Shown here in pieces: positions 36,261-47,110 of a stretch of DNA of 64,000 bases. The translations under genes were made by a program, and so were the position numbers. This stretch comes from Ochotona curzoniae (taxonomy: Eukaryota; Chordata; Mammalia; Lagomorpha; Ochotonidae). The stretch is taken from contig NW_024467120.1 in assembly GCF_017591425.1 (NCBI RefSeq), positions 8,494,001-8,558,000 on the forward strand, read 5' to 3'. The notes below the pieces were generated by a model. It saw only the letters and a list, made by a program, of their open reading frames with translations, searched no databases and was not told where the DNA came from. How positions within the stretch are numbered: position 1 is the first letter of the stretch; each line of letters opens with the position of its first letter.

Positions 36261-36594
36261 GTCCAGGGAACACTACAATGGCTCAGGGAATAAATCCTCG
36301 CCTTGTAGCATTCCACATGGGTACCCATTCAAGTCCCAGCTGCCCCACTTCCCATCCAGCTCCCTGCTTGTGGCCCGAGAAAGCAGGTGAGGACAGCCCA
36401 AAGCCTTGGGACCTTGTATCCATGTGGGAGACCTGGAAGAAACTCCTGGCTCCTGGCTTTGGATCAGCTCAGCTCTGGCTGTTGTGGCCACTTGGGGAGT
36501 GAATCAGTAAACAGGAAGACCTTTCTATCTATCTATCCTCTGTGTAAAGCTGATCTGCTTTCCAATAATAACAACAGCAACAAAAAAAACCTTT
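36261..36594 (+). mobile_element. CSINE, mid-age copy
   Basis: Sense SINE from GTCCAGGGAACACTACAATGGCTC through CCCACTTCCCATCCAGCTCCCTGCTTGTGG, GGAGACCTGGAAGAAACTCCTGGCTCCTGGC, GGGGAGTGAATCAGTAAACAGG, to CCAATAATAACAACAGCAAC and an A-rich tail. It inserted immediately beside the MIR. Frames on both strands are SINE sequence. Confidence 0.92.
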
Positions 36595-37146
36595 AAAATC
36601 CTTATGCAGAATCTCTTTTTCAAAAAAAATTTTAAGCTTTTGATCTCATGGGATTCATTTTATATAAACTGTGCTTTGAGGCAAATGGTAGCAGATATTA
36701 GCGTCTCTTTCGTGTCTTTCCCGTCTTAGCATTTCTTTATTCCCTATATATCTTTCCATTCTACAGACACCATGATGGATACACTGTTCTTGAGTGAATT
36801 ACAGAATGGGGCGTTCAATACAGCGGGCCTTGCTTCAACAAGGGCTGTATGACTAACAATAGTGAGCCTCCTCTATAGATTGAAGGGGTTTTGGCATCCT
36901 GGACATGGGCATTTTAACTATTTTGAAGGGTCTTCTACAAGTATTGCCTTCCTGTTTGTATGGAGACATGGTCATTTGTGCTTATGACATCTTAAATATC
37001 TTGATAGCCAGTCAACCAACGTTGACAACTTTGGTCGCCTTCAGTGCTAATGGACAGTTTTCTACCCAGCTATATGCACTATAATGCATATAGTATAACG
37101 TGTGTGTATAATGATACATTTTAATATACATACATATATATATATA
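36595..37146. other. Unassigned non-coding DNA with an AT palindrome
   Basis: Nothing recognised except an 8-base stem inverted repeat TATATGCA-CTATAA-TGCATATA at 37071-37092 and a TA run just before the next SINE. Confidence 0.45.
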
Positions 37147-37462
37147 AATTTTAAAATGTATATTTTAACAGAGATAGGAGGAGATAGAGAGAGGGCCTTC
37201 CATCTGCTGGTTTGATCCCCTCAAAGGCCACAATGTCTAGAACTGAGCCATTCCAAAATTAGGGACCAGGAGTCTGTTCCAGGTTTCTCACATGGGTGCA
37301 GGAACCCAAGGACCTGAGCCATCCTCTCCTGCCTTCTCATGCCATAAGCATAGAGATGGATCAGAAGCGGAGTAGCCGCAATACAAACTGATGCCCCATA
37401 TGGGATGCCGGTGCCATTAGCTGGAGAACTAGTGTGCTGCACCACCATCACACCACCCCAGC
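37147..37462 (-). mobile_element. Older CSINE
   Basis: Antisense SINE: ACAGAGATAGGAGGAGATAGAGAGAGG, CCTTCCATCTGCTGGTTTGATCCCC, GTTTCTCACATGGGTGCAGG, AATACAAACTGATGCCCCATATGGGATGCC, then a head ending at about CACCCCAGC. Moderately diverged, and lacks the young AAAGTCAGATATACAG motif. Confidence 0.85.
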
Positions 37463-39640
37463 TCTATTTTGCAGATATCGGAAGTCATCTGTCCATGTGC
37501 ACATCACTACTTACTTCTGTGCAGTTACGTGACTGTGTCTTTTATGCAGACCTGCTTGGATTGCTGCATGACCATACTTTTTCAGCCCAGTTGCTAGTGG
37601 GAGTATTCCTTGCCTGGCTAAGGCAGTGTGATTGCCCTGGGAACTGTGCAGTAAGACATCTAAGAATGAGAGAGAGTACAGGGTGGTCTCATGACACACC
37701 TCTGGAATCCTAGCATGTATAGTTTTATGGGTCAAAACTGGAAGATCTTAAAAAGCCAAGAAAGAAAAAGTGGTGCTGCTTTTCTGACATATAAAAAACT
37801 GTGTGAGTCTGAACTCTTGAAAACCTTCCTGCTTCAGAGGGGCAAAGGCTGGGCCCCAAAATAGAAAAACAGAAAAGCCTACATTATCTATTTTTATTTT
37901 TTAGTTCTTTGACCAGCGCATTGCATGATCTCCTAACAGGAAAAGCTATTCATACAGAGAAGAGCTATTCTTCTCTTTCCGACTGATGTGAGGAGGCCTG
38001 CTGCATCTTCAGATCTCATCATGGAGTTAATCGTGCTCGAACACAAGATCCTAGGAAATGCTGGTGTTCCCTAGGTATGGCCGCACAAATCATTTCTTCC
38101 CGTTTCTCTCAGAGTGCAAATAGTAACTCTTTGGGAATCCTGCCGAGTGCCATCAAACCACTCTGTTGTCATGGCTCTGGGTTAAAAAAAATGAAGGAAA
38201 CCAGATCTTTTCAACCTAAGGGTTCTCCCTGTACAGTTAATTAAAGACATGTTAAGAAGACATTTGGATTATAGGAAAGTGATGATATCACATGATGACA
38301 TTTATTCCTTATCCCATGGCTCTTGGTAATTGGTTCATGTATTTGAAACAGGTATTTCATCAGAAGGTAGAATTCCTGAGCTCCCAGCCAGAATTAGCCA
38401 ACTTTACTAATTGGCGTATTTTTATGTATACAGTTCTGAAAGTCAGGATATTCTGGTGAGTGAAGATGCCATTGTATGACTTATTCTGAGACATAATTGA
38501 ATGCAAAATGTACTTAATTTCAGTGTGGGAAACTGTAAGGGGTTAGTATTTTAGTACTTTATTGTGTTAAAGAATAGATTTTAAAAAAACAATCTAATTA
38601 AAATTTCACTGAAACATAAAATTGCTTGCTTGTGTCAAGGTTCTGTCTTTGCAACTAAGGCAGCTCAGACTTAGGGAATAGCAGATCAACAAATGCACTT
38701 CATGGCCAAGTGGATTCCACATTGCGGAACATTTGACTTCCAGCTCCGTGTCCTTCCTACTAAGTCAGGCTCTTCTAGGTAACCAGAATTATTTCATTCT
38801 CTGCATTGTTGTTGCGAATGAAAAACAGTAGGTATATTCATCGCCTTCTAATGATATGCTATAACTAGGCAGTTAGAATTCAGGCGAGCTATAATTCTGT
38901 ACCTTGTAAAATAATGCTGTTTCTTTAACTGTCGGTTTGGCACACTCACTTTACCAGGATGCACCTGACATATTCAGGTCCAGTGCACATGCGCGGACCT
39001 CATCTCTGGTTCCAATGGAGGTATCACCCTGCTCTTTAAAAGGAGAGAGTTCACTTTGCCTTGTGGACTGGTCTGGAATGAAGCTTTCTGCCTCTCACAG
39101 ATTCTGTCCTAGGTTTTTCTCTCTATCTCTCTGTCATTTAGGGGCCCACCCCTCTTTGGCCCACTGCTGTTGGCCCAGTCCCCTGGCTAACACTCACTGC
39201 ATCTCCAGCGTCGCACCACATTGTATGCCACTGGCCACGCTTATTTTTTGACAACTGTGGAGAACACCCCCTACCCAACAGAGCACCCTCATTGACCTCT
39301 CACTCAGGGTTGAGGTTTTTGGTTGAATTCAGCTAACTGAAAAGTCCCAACTGCCCATCCAAGTTGAATGGCCTTACATTCCCTGCATAAGGCAGCACAC
39401 ACTCATGCATACATACAGCTGAGTTTATTCCTTCACTGTGAAACTAGACTCTGTTCCTAGTACTAGTACATGGTACTAGTCTATATTTGGTGTTTCTCTC
39501 TATGTGCAGGAAGCAAGAATCTGAATTGGAAATTCATATATTTCTTGCCGACAACACTAATGCCTCATACCCTCCCATAGAAGAGATATGAGCATTTATC
39601 AATGCTTCTGTGTGGCCTTCACAGTTTAGTGCTTCCTTCC
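37463..39640. other. Unassigned non-coding DNA, about 2.2 kb
   Basis: No recognised repeat or gene. Plus frames at 37405-37713 and 38937-39251 exceed 100 codons but lack domains, splice-site support or codon-usage evidence I can judge by eye. Confidence 0.4.
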
Positions 39641-39641
39641 T

Positions 39642-39941
39642 TTAAAATTTTTATTTTTATGTTAAACACAGGATTAGAGAGAGAAGGGAGAGAAAATTTT
39701 GTCTTCTGGTTCACTCCCCAAATGGCCACAGTTTCTGGAACTGAGCTGATCTGAAACCAAGAGCCAGGATCTTTTGGGTCGCTCACGTGACACCTGGACC
39801 ATCCTCGGCTGATTTCCCAGGCCATAAGCAGGGAGTTGGATGAGAAGTGGAGTAGCAGGGATTCTAACAGCCGGGATGCCCTGTATGGGATGCCAGCACC
39901 ACAGGTGGAGACTTAATGTACTACACTATAGCACCAGTCCC
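39642..39941 (-). mobile_element. Older CSINE, first of a three-SINE cluster
   Basis: Antisense SINE: AAATTTTTATTTTTATGTTAAACACAGGATTAGAGAGAG, CTTCTGGTTCACTCCCC, AGGCCATAAGCAGGGAGTTGG, GCCCTGTATGGGATGCCAGCACC, then CACTATAGCACCAGTCCCC. It is flanked by CTTCCTTCCTTT-type repeats at 39632 and 39947. Confidence 0.88.
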
Positions 39942-39960
39942 CACTACTTCCTTCCTTTTT

Positions 39961-40285
39961 ATTTTTTTAAAGATTTGTTTTTTTTTTTTATTGGCAAGAT
40001 AGATATACAGAGAATAGGAGATACAGAGAGAAAGCTCTTCCATCCACTGGTTTACTCCCCAAGTGGCTAGAGCTGAGCCAATCCAAAGCCAGGAGCCAAG
40101 AACTTCTTCTGTGTCTCCCGCATGGGTGGCAGGGTCCTAAGTCTTTTGGGAAGTCTTCTTCTGCTTTCCCATGCCATAAGCAGGTAGCAGGATGGGAAGT
40201 TGGAGCAGTCAGGATACAAACTAGCACCCATATGGGATTCTACCACGTATGAGTATTTAGCTAATAAGGCTGCCATGCTGGGCCT
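39961..40285 (-). mobile_element. CSINE, second of a three-SINE cluster
   Basis: Antisense SINE from ATTTTTTTAAAGATTTGTTTTTTTTTTTTATTGGC to GGCTGCCATGCTGGGCC. It is flanked by ACTTCCTTCC at 39946 and ACTTCCTTCC at 40287, the same target motif that borders its left neighbour. Confidence 0.93.
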
Positions 40286-40313
40286 TACTTCCTTCCCTTT
40301 AAAAAAAATTTTT

Positions 40314-40645
40314 GGGGCCAGGCGGCGTGGCCTAGGGCTAAAGTCCTCACCTTGAACGCCCCGGGATCCCATATGGGCGCCGGTTCTAATCCCAGCAGCT
40401 CCATTTCCCATCCAGCTCCCTGCTTGTGGCCTGGGAAAGCAGTCGAGGACGGCCCAAAGCCTTGGGACTCTGCACCTGTGTAGGAGACCTGGAAGAAGTT
40501 CCTGGATCTTGGCTTTGGATCGGCACAGCATCGGCCATTGCTCTCACTTGGGGAGTGAACCATCAGACGGAAGATCTTCCTCTCTGTCTCTTCTCCTCTC
40601 TGTATATCTGACTTTGTAATAAAAATAAATCTTTAAAAAAAAAGT
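40314..40645 (+). mobile_element. CSINE, young reference-quality copy
   Basis: The best-preserved copy in the window, in sense orientation: GGGGCCAGGCGGCGTGGCCTAGGGC (box A region), GGGCGCCGGTTCTAATCCCAG (box B), CTGGGAAAGCAGTCGAGGACGGCCCAAAGCC, GGGGAGTGAACCATCAGACGG, CTCTCTGTATATCTGACTTTGTAATAAAAATAAATC and an A9 tail. Its layout is the main basis for the pika inference. It is in opposite orientation to the SINE 28 bases to its left. Confidence 0.97.
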
Positions 40646-42012
40646 TTTGAATACTGCACAATCTTTTCGTATGTGATAAACACAAGTGAGAGCAAAACAA
40701 AAACAAGTAAATATACAAAGACATTGAAGGTAGTAGCAGTGTGAGTTAGGTGCAAAAGGTTGACAGAGGTACAGGCGTCCTTGAGACAGTGTGTCTCAAA
40801 GCAAGCAGTGGCAGATCAGGCTACAGTGAGATATGCTCCTCTAGAATGAAGAAAGTAGCATTTTTACTACACACCATGAGTCCTTGTTTTCTGTTTTGTG
40901 TGACACAGTGTTCGAAACACTACCGATAAGCCAGAATACATCTGTAGGCTGTGCAGTGGAGTGTGGAACAGACTTGAAGTCACAGCATGATAGCTAAAGA
41001 AACAGAAAATATTCTGTGCAGAGAAAGACAACCTGGGCAGTGCTGGATGCCTTCTCATATCCAGTGGACCATCACGTGGAAGACATGTGAGCCTTGTGCT
41101 CCCAAACTTCTAAAGTCAGGATCGATCAGCAGAAGATAGAGGGAGGCTTCCATGGCCACGGCACCCAACCTTCTGGCCTAGGGCTTTTCAGTAAATCAGG
41201 CTGTTGCAGGTCAGATGGAGTGACCTGCCTCTCCCCCCACTCCTCACGCACTGTGATTTCTCTCACTGGAGGTGTTCTCTCTGAGCCTGTGTGATTAAGT
41301 GGAGGAGATATTTTAAAGGGCAGCATTCACAATTTAGATTTGCCGTCGGACCTCATGACCTTTGAGGAGCTTTCCAGCACCTGGGGTTTCCTTGCTTCTG
41401 TTTCTATTATGCGTCTATGCTGGGTATGTGTCGCATTGTTTGAAGCAAGCACAGAGAATGAGCAGGAGCGCAGTTTGGAATGTTGATGGCGCTCACATCT
41501 ATTTTGCGTTTCAATTTCTGGAAGCAGTCTTTGTCTTTGAGGCAGTTTGGTCCCTGACCTTCTGTAACATTTGGAGTCCAGCCACACTGTCTTTGTTTAC
41601 TGTAAAGAGCATGGAAAAACCGACTTCCTGACAGTTCTCTGCAAAGCCTAAGGTCAAACCACTCACAGGTGTACAAACACAGTCCTTCCACCTTCAACTT
41701 GCCACTTGGCCTCTTTGAAATGGACCACGGTAGTAATGCCTGGTTACAGAAAGAGGGGAAATCAGCCCTCTACCAGCAGCCAGCAATTAGTCATCCTGCC
41801 AGTCTGCTTTGTGAAGAGCTAATCTTAATTCAGCAACCATTTTGGTGGGGTTAGAAAACAGGGCATGTAATTTTAAGTCCTCTAGCATCTTGCTAACCGG
41901 GCCACCATGGCCTTCTTTTCTCTATACTGTCATTTCCATTATCAGTATTTGCTAGGCTTGCAGGGGTAAAGCATAGCCATGACATTCTTACCTACCTGAA
42001 AGATAAGTCACA
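40646..42012. other. Unassigned non-coding DNA, about 1.4 kb
   Basis: Unique-looking sequence. Short frames occur on both strands around 41094-41854 with no domains. Nothing else recognised. Confidence 0.4.
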
Positions 42013-42025
42013 TTCATTGAATATT

Positions 42026-42348
42026 TGTTTTTTAAAAAAATTTAAAAATCTAATGTTATTTGACAGACAGATTTGTAGAGAGAAGGAAAGACAGAGGAAC
42101 ATCTTCCCATTGGTTGATTCGCTCCCCATAGGGCTGCAGCCGCCAGAGCTGAGGTGCTCCAAAGCCAGGAGCCAGGAGCTATTTCCCATGATCTCCCATG
42201 TGAGGTGCAGGGCAAGAACTTTAGCCATCCACTCCTGCTTTCCCAAGTCATAAGCAGGGAGCTGGACTGGAAGTGCAGCAGCCAGGGCATGAACCAGAGC
42301 TAATACGGGAGGATTAAATTATTGAGCCATGGTGCTTGGCCCCCCGCC
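42026..42348 (-). mobile_element. CSINE with perfect target-site duplication
   Basis: Antisense SINE flanked by TTCATTGAATATT at 42013-42025 and 42349-42361. The body includes AACATCTTCCCATTGGTTGATTCGCTCCCC, GGAGCCAGGAGCTATTTCCC and AAGCAGGGAGCTGGACTGG. It is the last CSINE before the 10.8 kb SINE-free block. Confidence 0.96.
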
Positions 42349-42361
42349 TTCATTGAATATT

Positions 42362-44029
42362 CCAGTCAAGCAAACTATCTCCTTTACGATAAGGTCTCAA
42401 CATGGCTTAAATGAGTTGGCTTGCTTGTAAGAAGCCATATCCATTTTTCACTAACTTCTACTGGTTTTTTTTACTATCACCACATGCAGTGGCTCTCCAT
42501 TATCAAAGGAAGGGATGTGCCTTCCTGGATCAGTGTCTGGTAAGTTCTTTAAGGGCTCAGATAGCATTTCATTCTTTTAACCCTGCTTAGCAGCTCCTGT
42601 AACCCATTTGTGTGAGTGTCCTTGTATTAAGCAGTGATGTTGTCTAGCTTTAGCTTGTTGCTTGAAATGAGCTCTACCTTCACTTCTTAATATTTCAAGA
42701 TTAATTCGTATAGTCCATCCAAATATAAATAAAAATATTCTCAGTATAAATTTTTCTTTAGTTTCCTCTCCTGTTTTGTGTTGTTCTCTACGTATAAACT
42801 GACTCTTACAATACCTAAGTTATCTAATATTGCTCTTGAACTTTAGAGATGCTATCCTAGCCTTCTTTAAGATATGTCTAGGTATTAAAACCTTAATTCA
42901 TTACTACTGTTGAAAAAAATTATTAACACTTTTCCCCCAGCTATTATATGAGGCAATAACACCCCGTTTTACTTTCAGAGCCAGAAGCAGTATATCATAT
43001 TAACCTTCATTAAGTTTGCAAATAGTGAGTATGTTCATTAATTTAGTATTCTGCTTGGCTACGTTTGCGTGAGGAAGCTGATAAACTTCAGTGGGTTCTT
43101 ATTTTGCTATTAAGAAAAAAAAATAAGACTGCCAGAGTGCATTAGCACATTTATTTTATTGCCTTGATAGTGACGTGTGTCAGTTAGGGGACAGGCCTGG
43201 ACTGGGTGGGCATGCCCACCAGAGGGAACGGATCAAGGTGTAGAAGCACAGTGGTGTTAGCACAGCCTGACTAAGGATGAGCAGAGGAGCAACTCTTGTG
43301 CTACCAGGTAGGGGGAAGCAGGTGCACCAGAAAAATGAGGCTCAAGGTAGAGACAGAGCCTGCTGCTGTGTAGGTGATGTCCTGATGGAGGACAAGCTAC
43401 TGCACCACCTGGATACTTTGTGCTCTGTTGAGGTGATTTTTACTGACATGTGGCATCTTTTCTACCTCCGCTGCTTCCATGTGTATTCTTTCGTTATTCT
43501 AAAAAAGTCAAACAAGCATTCTACAAGCTGTTGGCAAAACAGCTTAATGACCTATCTCCTGAGCTCAAGGAACTGTTTTTCGTATTTACTTTCTTGTTTA
43601 CTCAGTCTGTAAAAACCATGGAGTCAACTTTGCCGTCTTCGTGTGCCCTACTTCCCAAGAATTCCTCAGTAACGTCGTGTCTTTCTTCATTAAGCCTCTA
43701 AATTTATCCCAAGTCTGCTGCCAGTATCAGACTCAAGCCAGCATCCCAATGTAGTCAGGCTGTTCTACAAGCCTCTTTGTGACGTTCCTAATATTCAACT
43801 CCCTGCCTTCCCCACAACTCCCAGACACAGACACCACCACCTCATTAGCCCTGAGTCTGGTGGATGTTTCCATATCTGCTGAGAAGCAAGTGAGGTTTAG
43901 CTTTATCATATGGCTCTCCTCAATTAGTCCCCTGAGACTAAAATAATACTTGATCCACGATGATCCCTCCGTACACCTTCAGGTATGTTCTCAACTCTCT
44001 GGTTTTCCTCTCGCTGTTTGTGTTCAAGA
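42362..44029. other. Unassigned non-coding DNA at the start of the SINE-free block
   Basis: AT-rich to about 43130, then moderately GC-rich. It includes a perfect 16-base palindrome GGTGGGCATGCCCACC at 43205-43220, and frames at 43277-43701 without recognised domains. No young transposon is present. Confidence 0.4.
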
Positions 44030-44150
44030 CAGCATGTTGGTTAAGAGCTTGTGCTTGGGACATGATATACCTTACCACTTAGTTGCTCTATGGTTTTGGA
44101 CTTCTTTAATCTCTCTTTTTCCTTATTTCTAAACAAGTGAAAATAATTAA
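44030..44150 (+). mobile_element. MIR SINE fragment
   Basis: Sense MIR: GCATGTTGGTTAAGAGCTTGTGCTTGGGACATGATATACC, CTTAGTTGCTCTATGGTTTTGGACTTC, TTTCCTTATTTCTAAACAAGTGAAAATAAT. It matches the MIR head 'tagtggttaagagcacggactctggagccagactgcctgg' and core. It is followed by an A run. Confidence 0.75.
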
Positions 44151-46079
44151 AAAAAAAAAAAAACTCTTCCCAGATGTGTTAAGATTAAGCAGATCCTTAT
44201 GTCTAAAGTACATTGAATATCTTAGCATATAAGTATGTGTTTTTAGGCATCTTCATTGCTAATGCTGTTAATATCCAAACTGTACCCCCAAGCTGGCCCC
44301 ACATTTCATAATTCACTGCAAATCCCAAGTAGGCCCCAGGAGCTTTCCCAGACATTTAGGTAGATGTATTGCTCCATTTTCTGTCCTTTGCTGACACTAT
44401 TTATCCAATCTACATTTAGCAGGTAGAATTAGGCTTACTTATGAATTTTATGGAAAAAGAACTTCAAGTAATGGCTAGCAGCAGATGATAAAGAGTTGGT
44501 GTCAATTGTAAAACTAGCAGACACTCTAGATTATACATTCTCCAAGGCCATAATAGTTCTTCATGAGTCTTTGTTTTTCTTGGAGTACTCTGTCTGCTTA
44601 GTAGCAAAAATAAGCTAACTATAGATTTTTTTTTCTTTTCTTTTCTAATTGGGTAGAGAGTGTATAGAGAGGATTCAGAATAGATCAGTCTATTTAGGCA
44701 AACTCCAATCTGAGAACAGTGTAGCATACAAATGTGGAGAATGAAAGAGCCATCCTTGGTTTTGGACAAAGTGTGTCCTGACCACTGTGGACATGGTGGC
44801 TTAAGAGGACCAGTTCGATGGTAGGCTGCTAGCAGGAAGGAAGCCATGAGAAGGTCCCAAGTGTGAGGGAATTTTATCTGAGCTTGGTCTCCAGAAATGA
44901 ACAGAGACAGAATTTTAACTTCACGGTAGTTTGTAAAGGAAGTATCCAAAGATGTGGCAAATGAGGGAATGGAAAAAGATGTGTGAAAAGTGACTGCTCT
45001 ATTTCTTCCTTGGTTAGTTGTTGGAGTATACAAATTGGGAGAGAAGTATTTTGAAAAGAAACTATGATGTGTGCAATTGCTAGACCATGGGCTCCAAAAT
45101 GGCCAGGCCCCTCAACTATGCACCGCTCAGTGTCTGGAGAGCCACCGTGCAAGGCTCAGTACAATTTGAACAACCTCACAGCCACTCCCCTTAATATTTA
45201 CATGTTAGATAAGACCCATTGTACAGTTACCATCATCTGTTAACAGCTGTCTCTAGTTATCTGACATCATCATGTTTTTTTTCCCTAAAAAGATATCCCC
45301 CTCATATCTTGGAAAAGAGGTAGCAAATAGGCAACTTATTTAATTCTCCAATGGCTGATTGAATCTATCGTTCCTGCAGCTGTCCATCCTGCGTGCCTTA
45401 GCATATGGAGTGCAGTATCCCTAGCATTCCAGGACCTCAGCAGAAAGGTACCTGAGCTCCAGCTCTCCCCTGCAGGAGAGTGGCAGCATCCATGTGGCTT
45501 AAGGCCTCCAGCTGCAGCCATGAGCAGCATTAGAAAAATGTCACCTCTCTATGCCGGCCTGAGATGCCAGGCAGCAAATAAGTGACATGTCAGTTCAGTG
45601 AAGCAGACGCTGTCCCTGGTTTTCAATGACAACTAGGAAGAATACTTGATTGCACAGTGTTTGTGTACCTTTAAATACATAATTGCTTTGTTTAAAAAAA
45701 AAGATGGTGAAAGCAGTCTCCTTGCTTCCCACTAAGAAGGGATGAGGTTTTCCCATTGGGTGAATAATGTTGCTTGTGCCTCTCGCTGACGAGAGGGAGT
45801 GGTCTTGGTAAGCATCTGATTAGTCTAAAAATAAATTATTCAGAATGCAGGTTCAGATACAGATTGCAGGGAAAGATAATAGAATTGGTTTTCCAAGCTC
45901 GATCATGCTACGAAGACATGGTGTGCGCTTTTCAGGAATCCACTTAAGTGGAATCAGCTTCGACTAACACAAACTAGGAATAATACTGCTGCCATCCAGC
46001 TAGTGTGTGCGGTACAGCATGCTTGGAATGGCTTCAAGTATCCCTGGTCTCCCCAGTCTACATAAGTGTGCATGTGTAA
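44151..46079. other. Unassigned non-coding DNA inside the SINE-free block
   Basis: About 1.9 kb without recognised repeats. The minus frame 45033-44464 (189 codons) is the longest open frame that is not SINE-derived, but it has no recognisable domain and includes a lysine run read from a T-rich tract, so I do not call it a gene. Confidence 0.4.
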
Positions 46080-47110
46080 AAGTCTGCGCCGATCCCCCAC
46101 GCATTTCTTCTCATTGTTCTTTTAAGGAAATTTCCTCCTGGCAGCGAGAGCGAGGGGCAGGACTCACTGGAGGTTGGTCTCCCTCCTACCCCCCACCCCT
46201 CTGCCTCACGGAAGAGTTGACCACATCAGCAGCCGACTCCGCTTCGTCATGTGCCTTCTCATGTGATGCTGGCTCTGCGGCACCTCGGCGCGTCAGCCTT
46301 TGTGACTCGGCACTCATGGACAGACAGTGGCTCGGGGACAGGAGAGATTTTGGAGGGGGCGGGGAGGCCAATACACCGAGAAATAAAAGTCGCACGAAGT
46401 ACTCTGATCTCTGTCTTCTTTTTGTTTTTTGAAATTTGATTTTAACTCATTTTTTAAAAAATATGGTTTATGTCTGTTTTTTTTTTTCTTCCACTCCCGC
46501 AGGCGCCAAGCTGCGCTGTTTTGTGTGTGTGTGTATGTTTTTTTTTTTTCTTTTTCTTTTTTCTTTTTTTATATTCTGAAACCAGACCGTCTTTCTTCAC
46601 AGTTCCAGGGCTGCATCGCCATGGGTACGCCGAGCTTTCGTGGGTTACCTGAGCTGCTGCTGTCGTCTCTCACCCGGGCTTCGCCAACCTGCGCCCCAGT
46701 CCGGACCGTGTGCATCTGCCGCACTGCGCGCAAGAAAGACCTGCTGGCCAAGCTCCGGCCAGGGTCTCCTTGCAGCTGGATGAGGAGACCTGGAGGATAG
46801 GGCAAGGCTGCAGAAGACCCAGGGTAGGACCGCTAGGAGAACGCAAAGGACCCGGGAAGGGAGAGTTAGGAATACTACACATGCAGTGGCCAGCAACGCG
46901 TGCACCCAGCTCGGCCTCTCCCAGGGATGGGTCCGGGGAAAACAGCCCAGGCTGAGATATGGTGGCATTTTACCCGGGAATGGAGCTGAAGACGGATAAA
47001 CCAGGTATCGGATGTGACTGACGAGGCAGAGTTGGAGAAATGCAGAGTGAGGGTGCGCGTGGAAAGGAAGAGAGGCCGAGTGCGGGGCGATTTTTCTGCT
47101 ACTCGCTGCA
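46080..47110. promoter_or_regulatory. CpG-rich segment, candidate CpG-island promoter
   Basis: Two CpG-dense parts (about 46080-46400 and 46600-47110) flank a T-rich stretch with little CpG. By hand I count roughly 19 CpGs in the first 320 bases and about 33 in the second 510, at GC in the mid-50s percent. That is far above the depleted background around it. Examples are CTCGGCGCGTCAGCC and TGCCGCACTGCGCGCAAG. No repeat explains it. A GGGGGCGGGG Sp1-type box lies near 46356. The transcript direction and gene are unknown. Confidence 0.5.
46603..46822 (+). other. Possible exon (non-coding or unknown) downstream of a strong acceptor-like site
   Basis: A long pyrimidine tract (46485-46570) and CCGTCTTTCTTCACAG end at 46602, giving a consensus-like splice acceptor. 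The frame beginning FQGCIAMGTPSF stays open to a stop at 46798. A weak donor-like CCAGG|GTAGGA follows at about 46822. I recognise no protein family, so this is a hypothesis only. Confidence 0.15.

Noticed and set aside
40314..40390. Possible tRNA gene from box A and box B
   Set aside because: The boxes belong to the tRNA-derived head of a CSINE; no cloverleaf or mature tRNA layout is preserved.
40067..40531. 154-codon minus-strand open frame
   Set aside because: It spans two inverted CSINEs; the peptide is antisense SINE sequence seen in several other copies.
46007..46432. 141-codon plus-strand open frame in the CpG-rich segment
   Set aside because: GC-rich DNA has fewer stops, several other frames are open too, and no domain is recognised.
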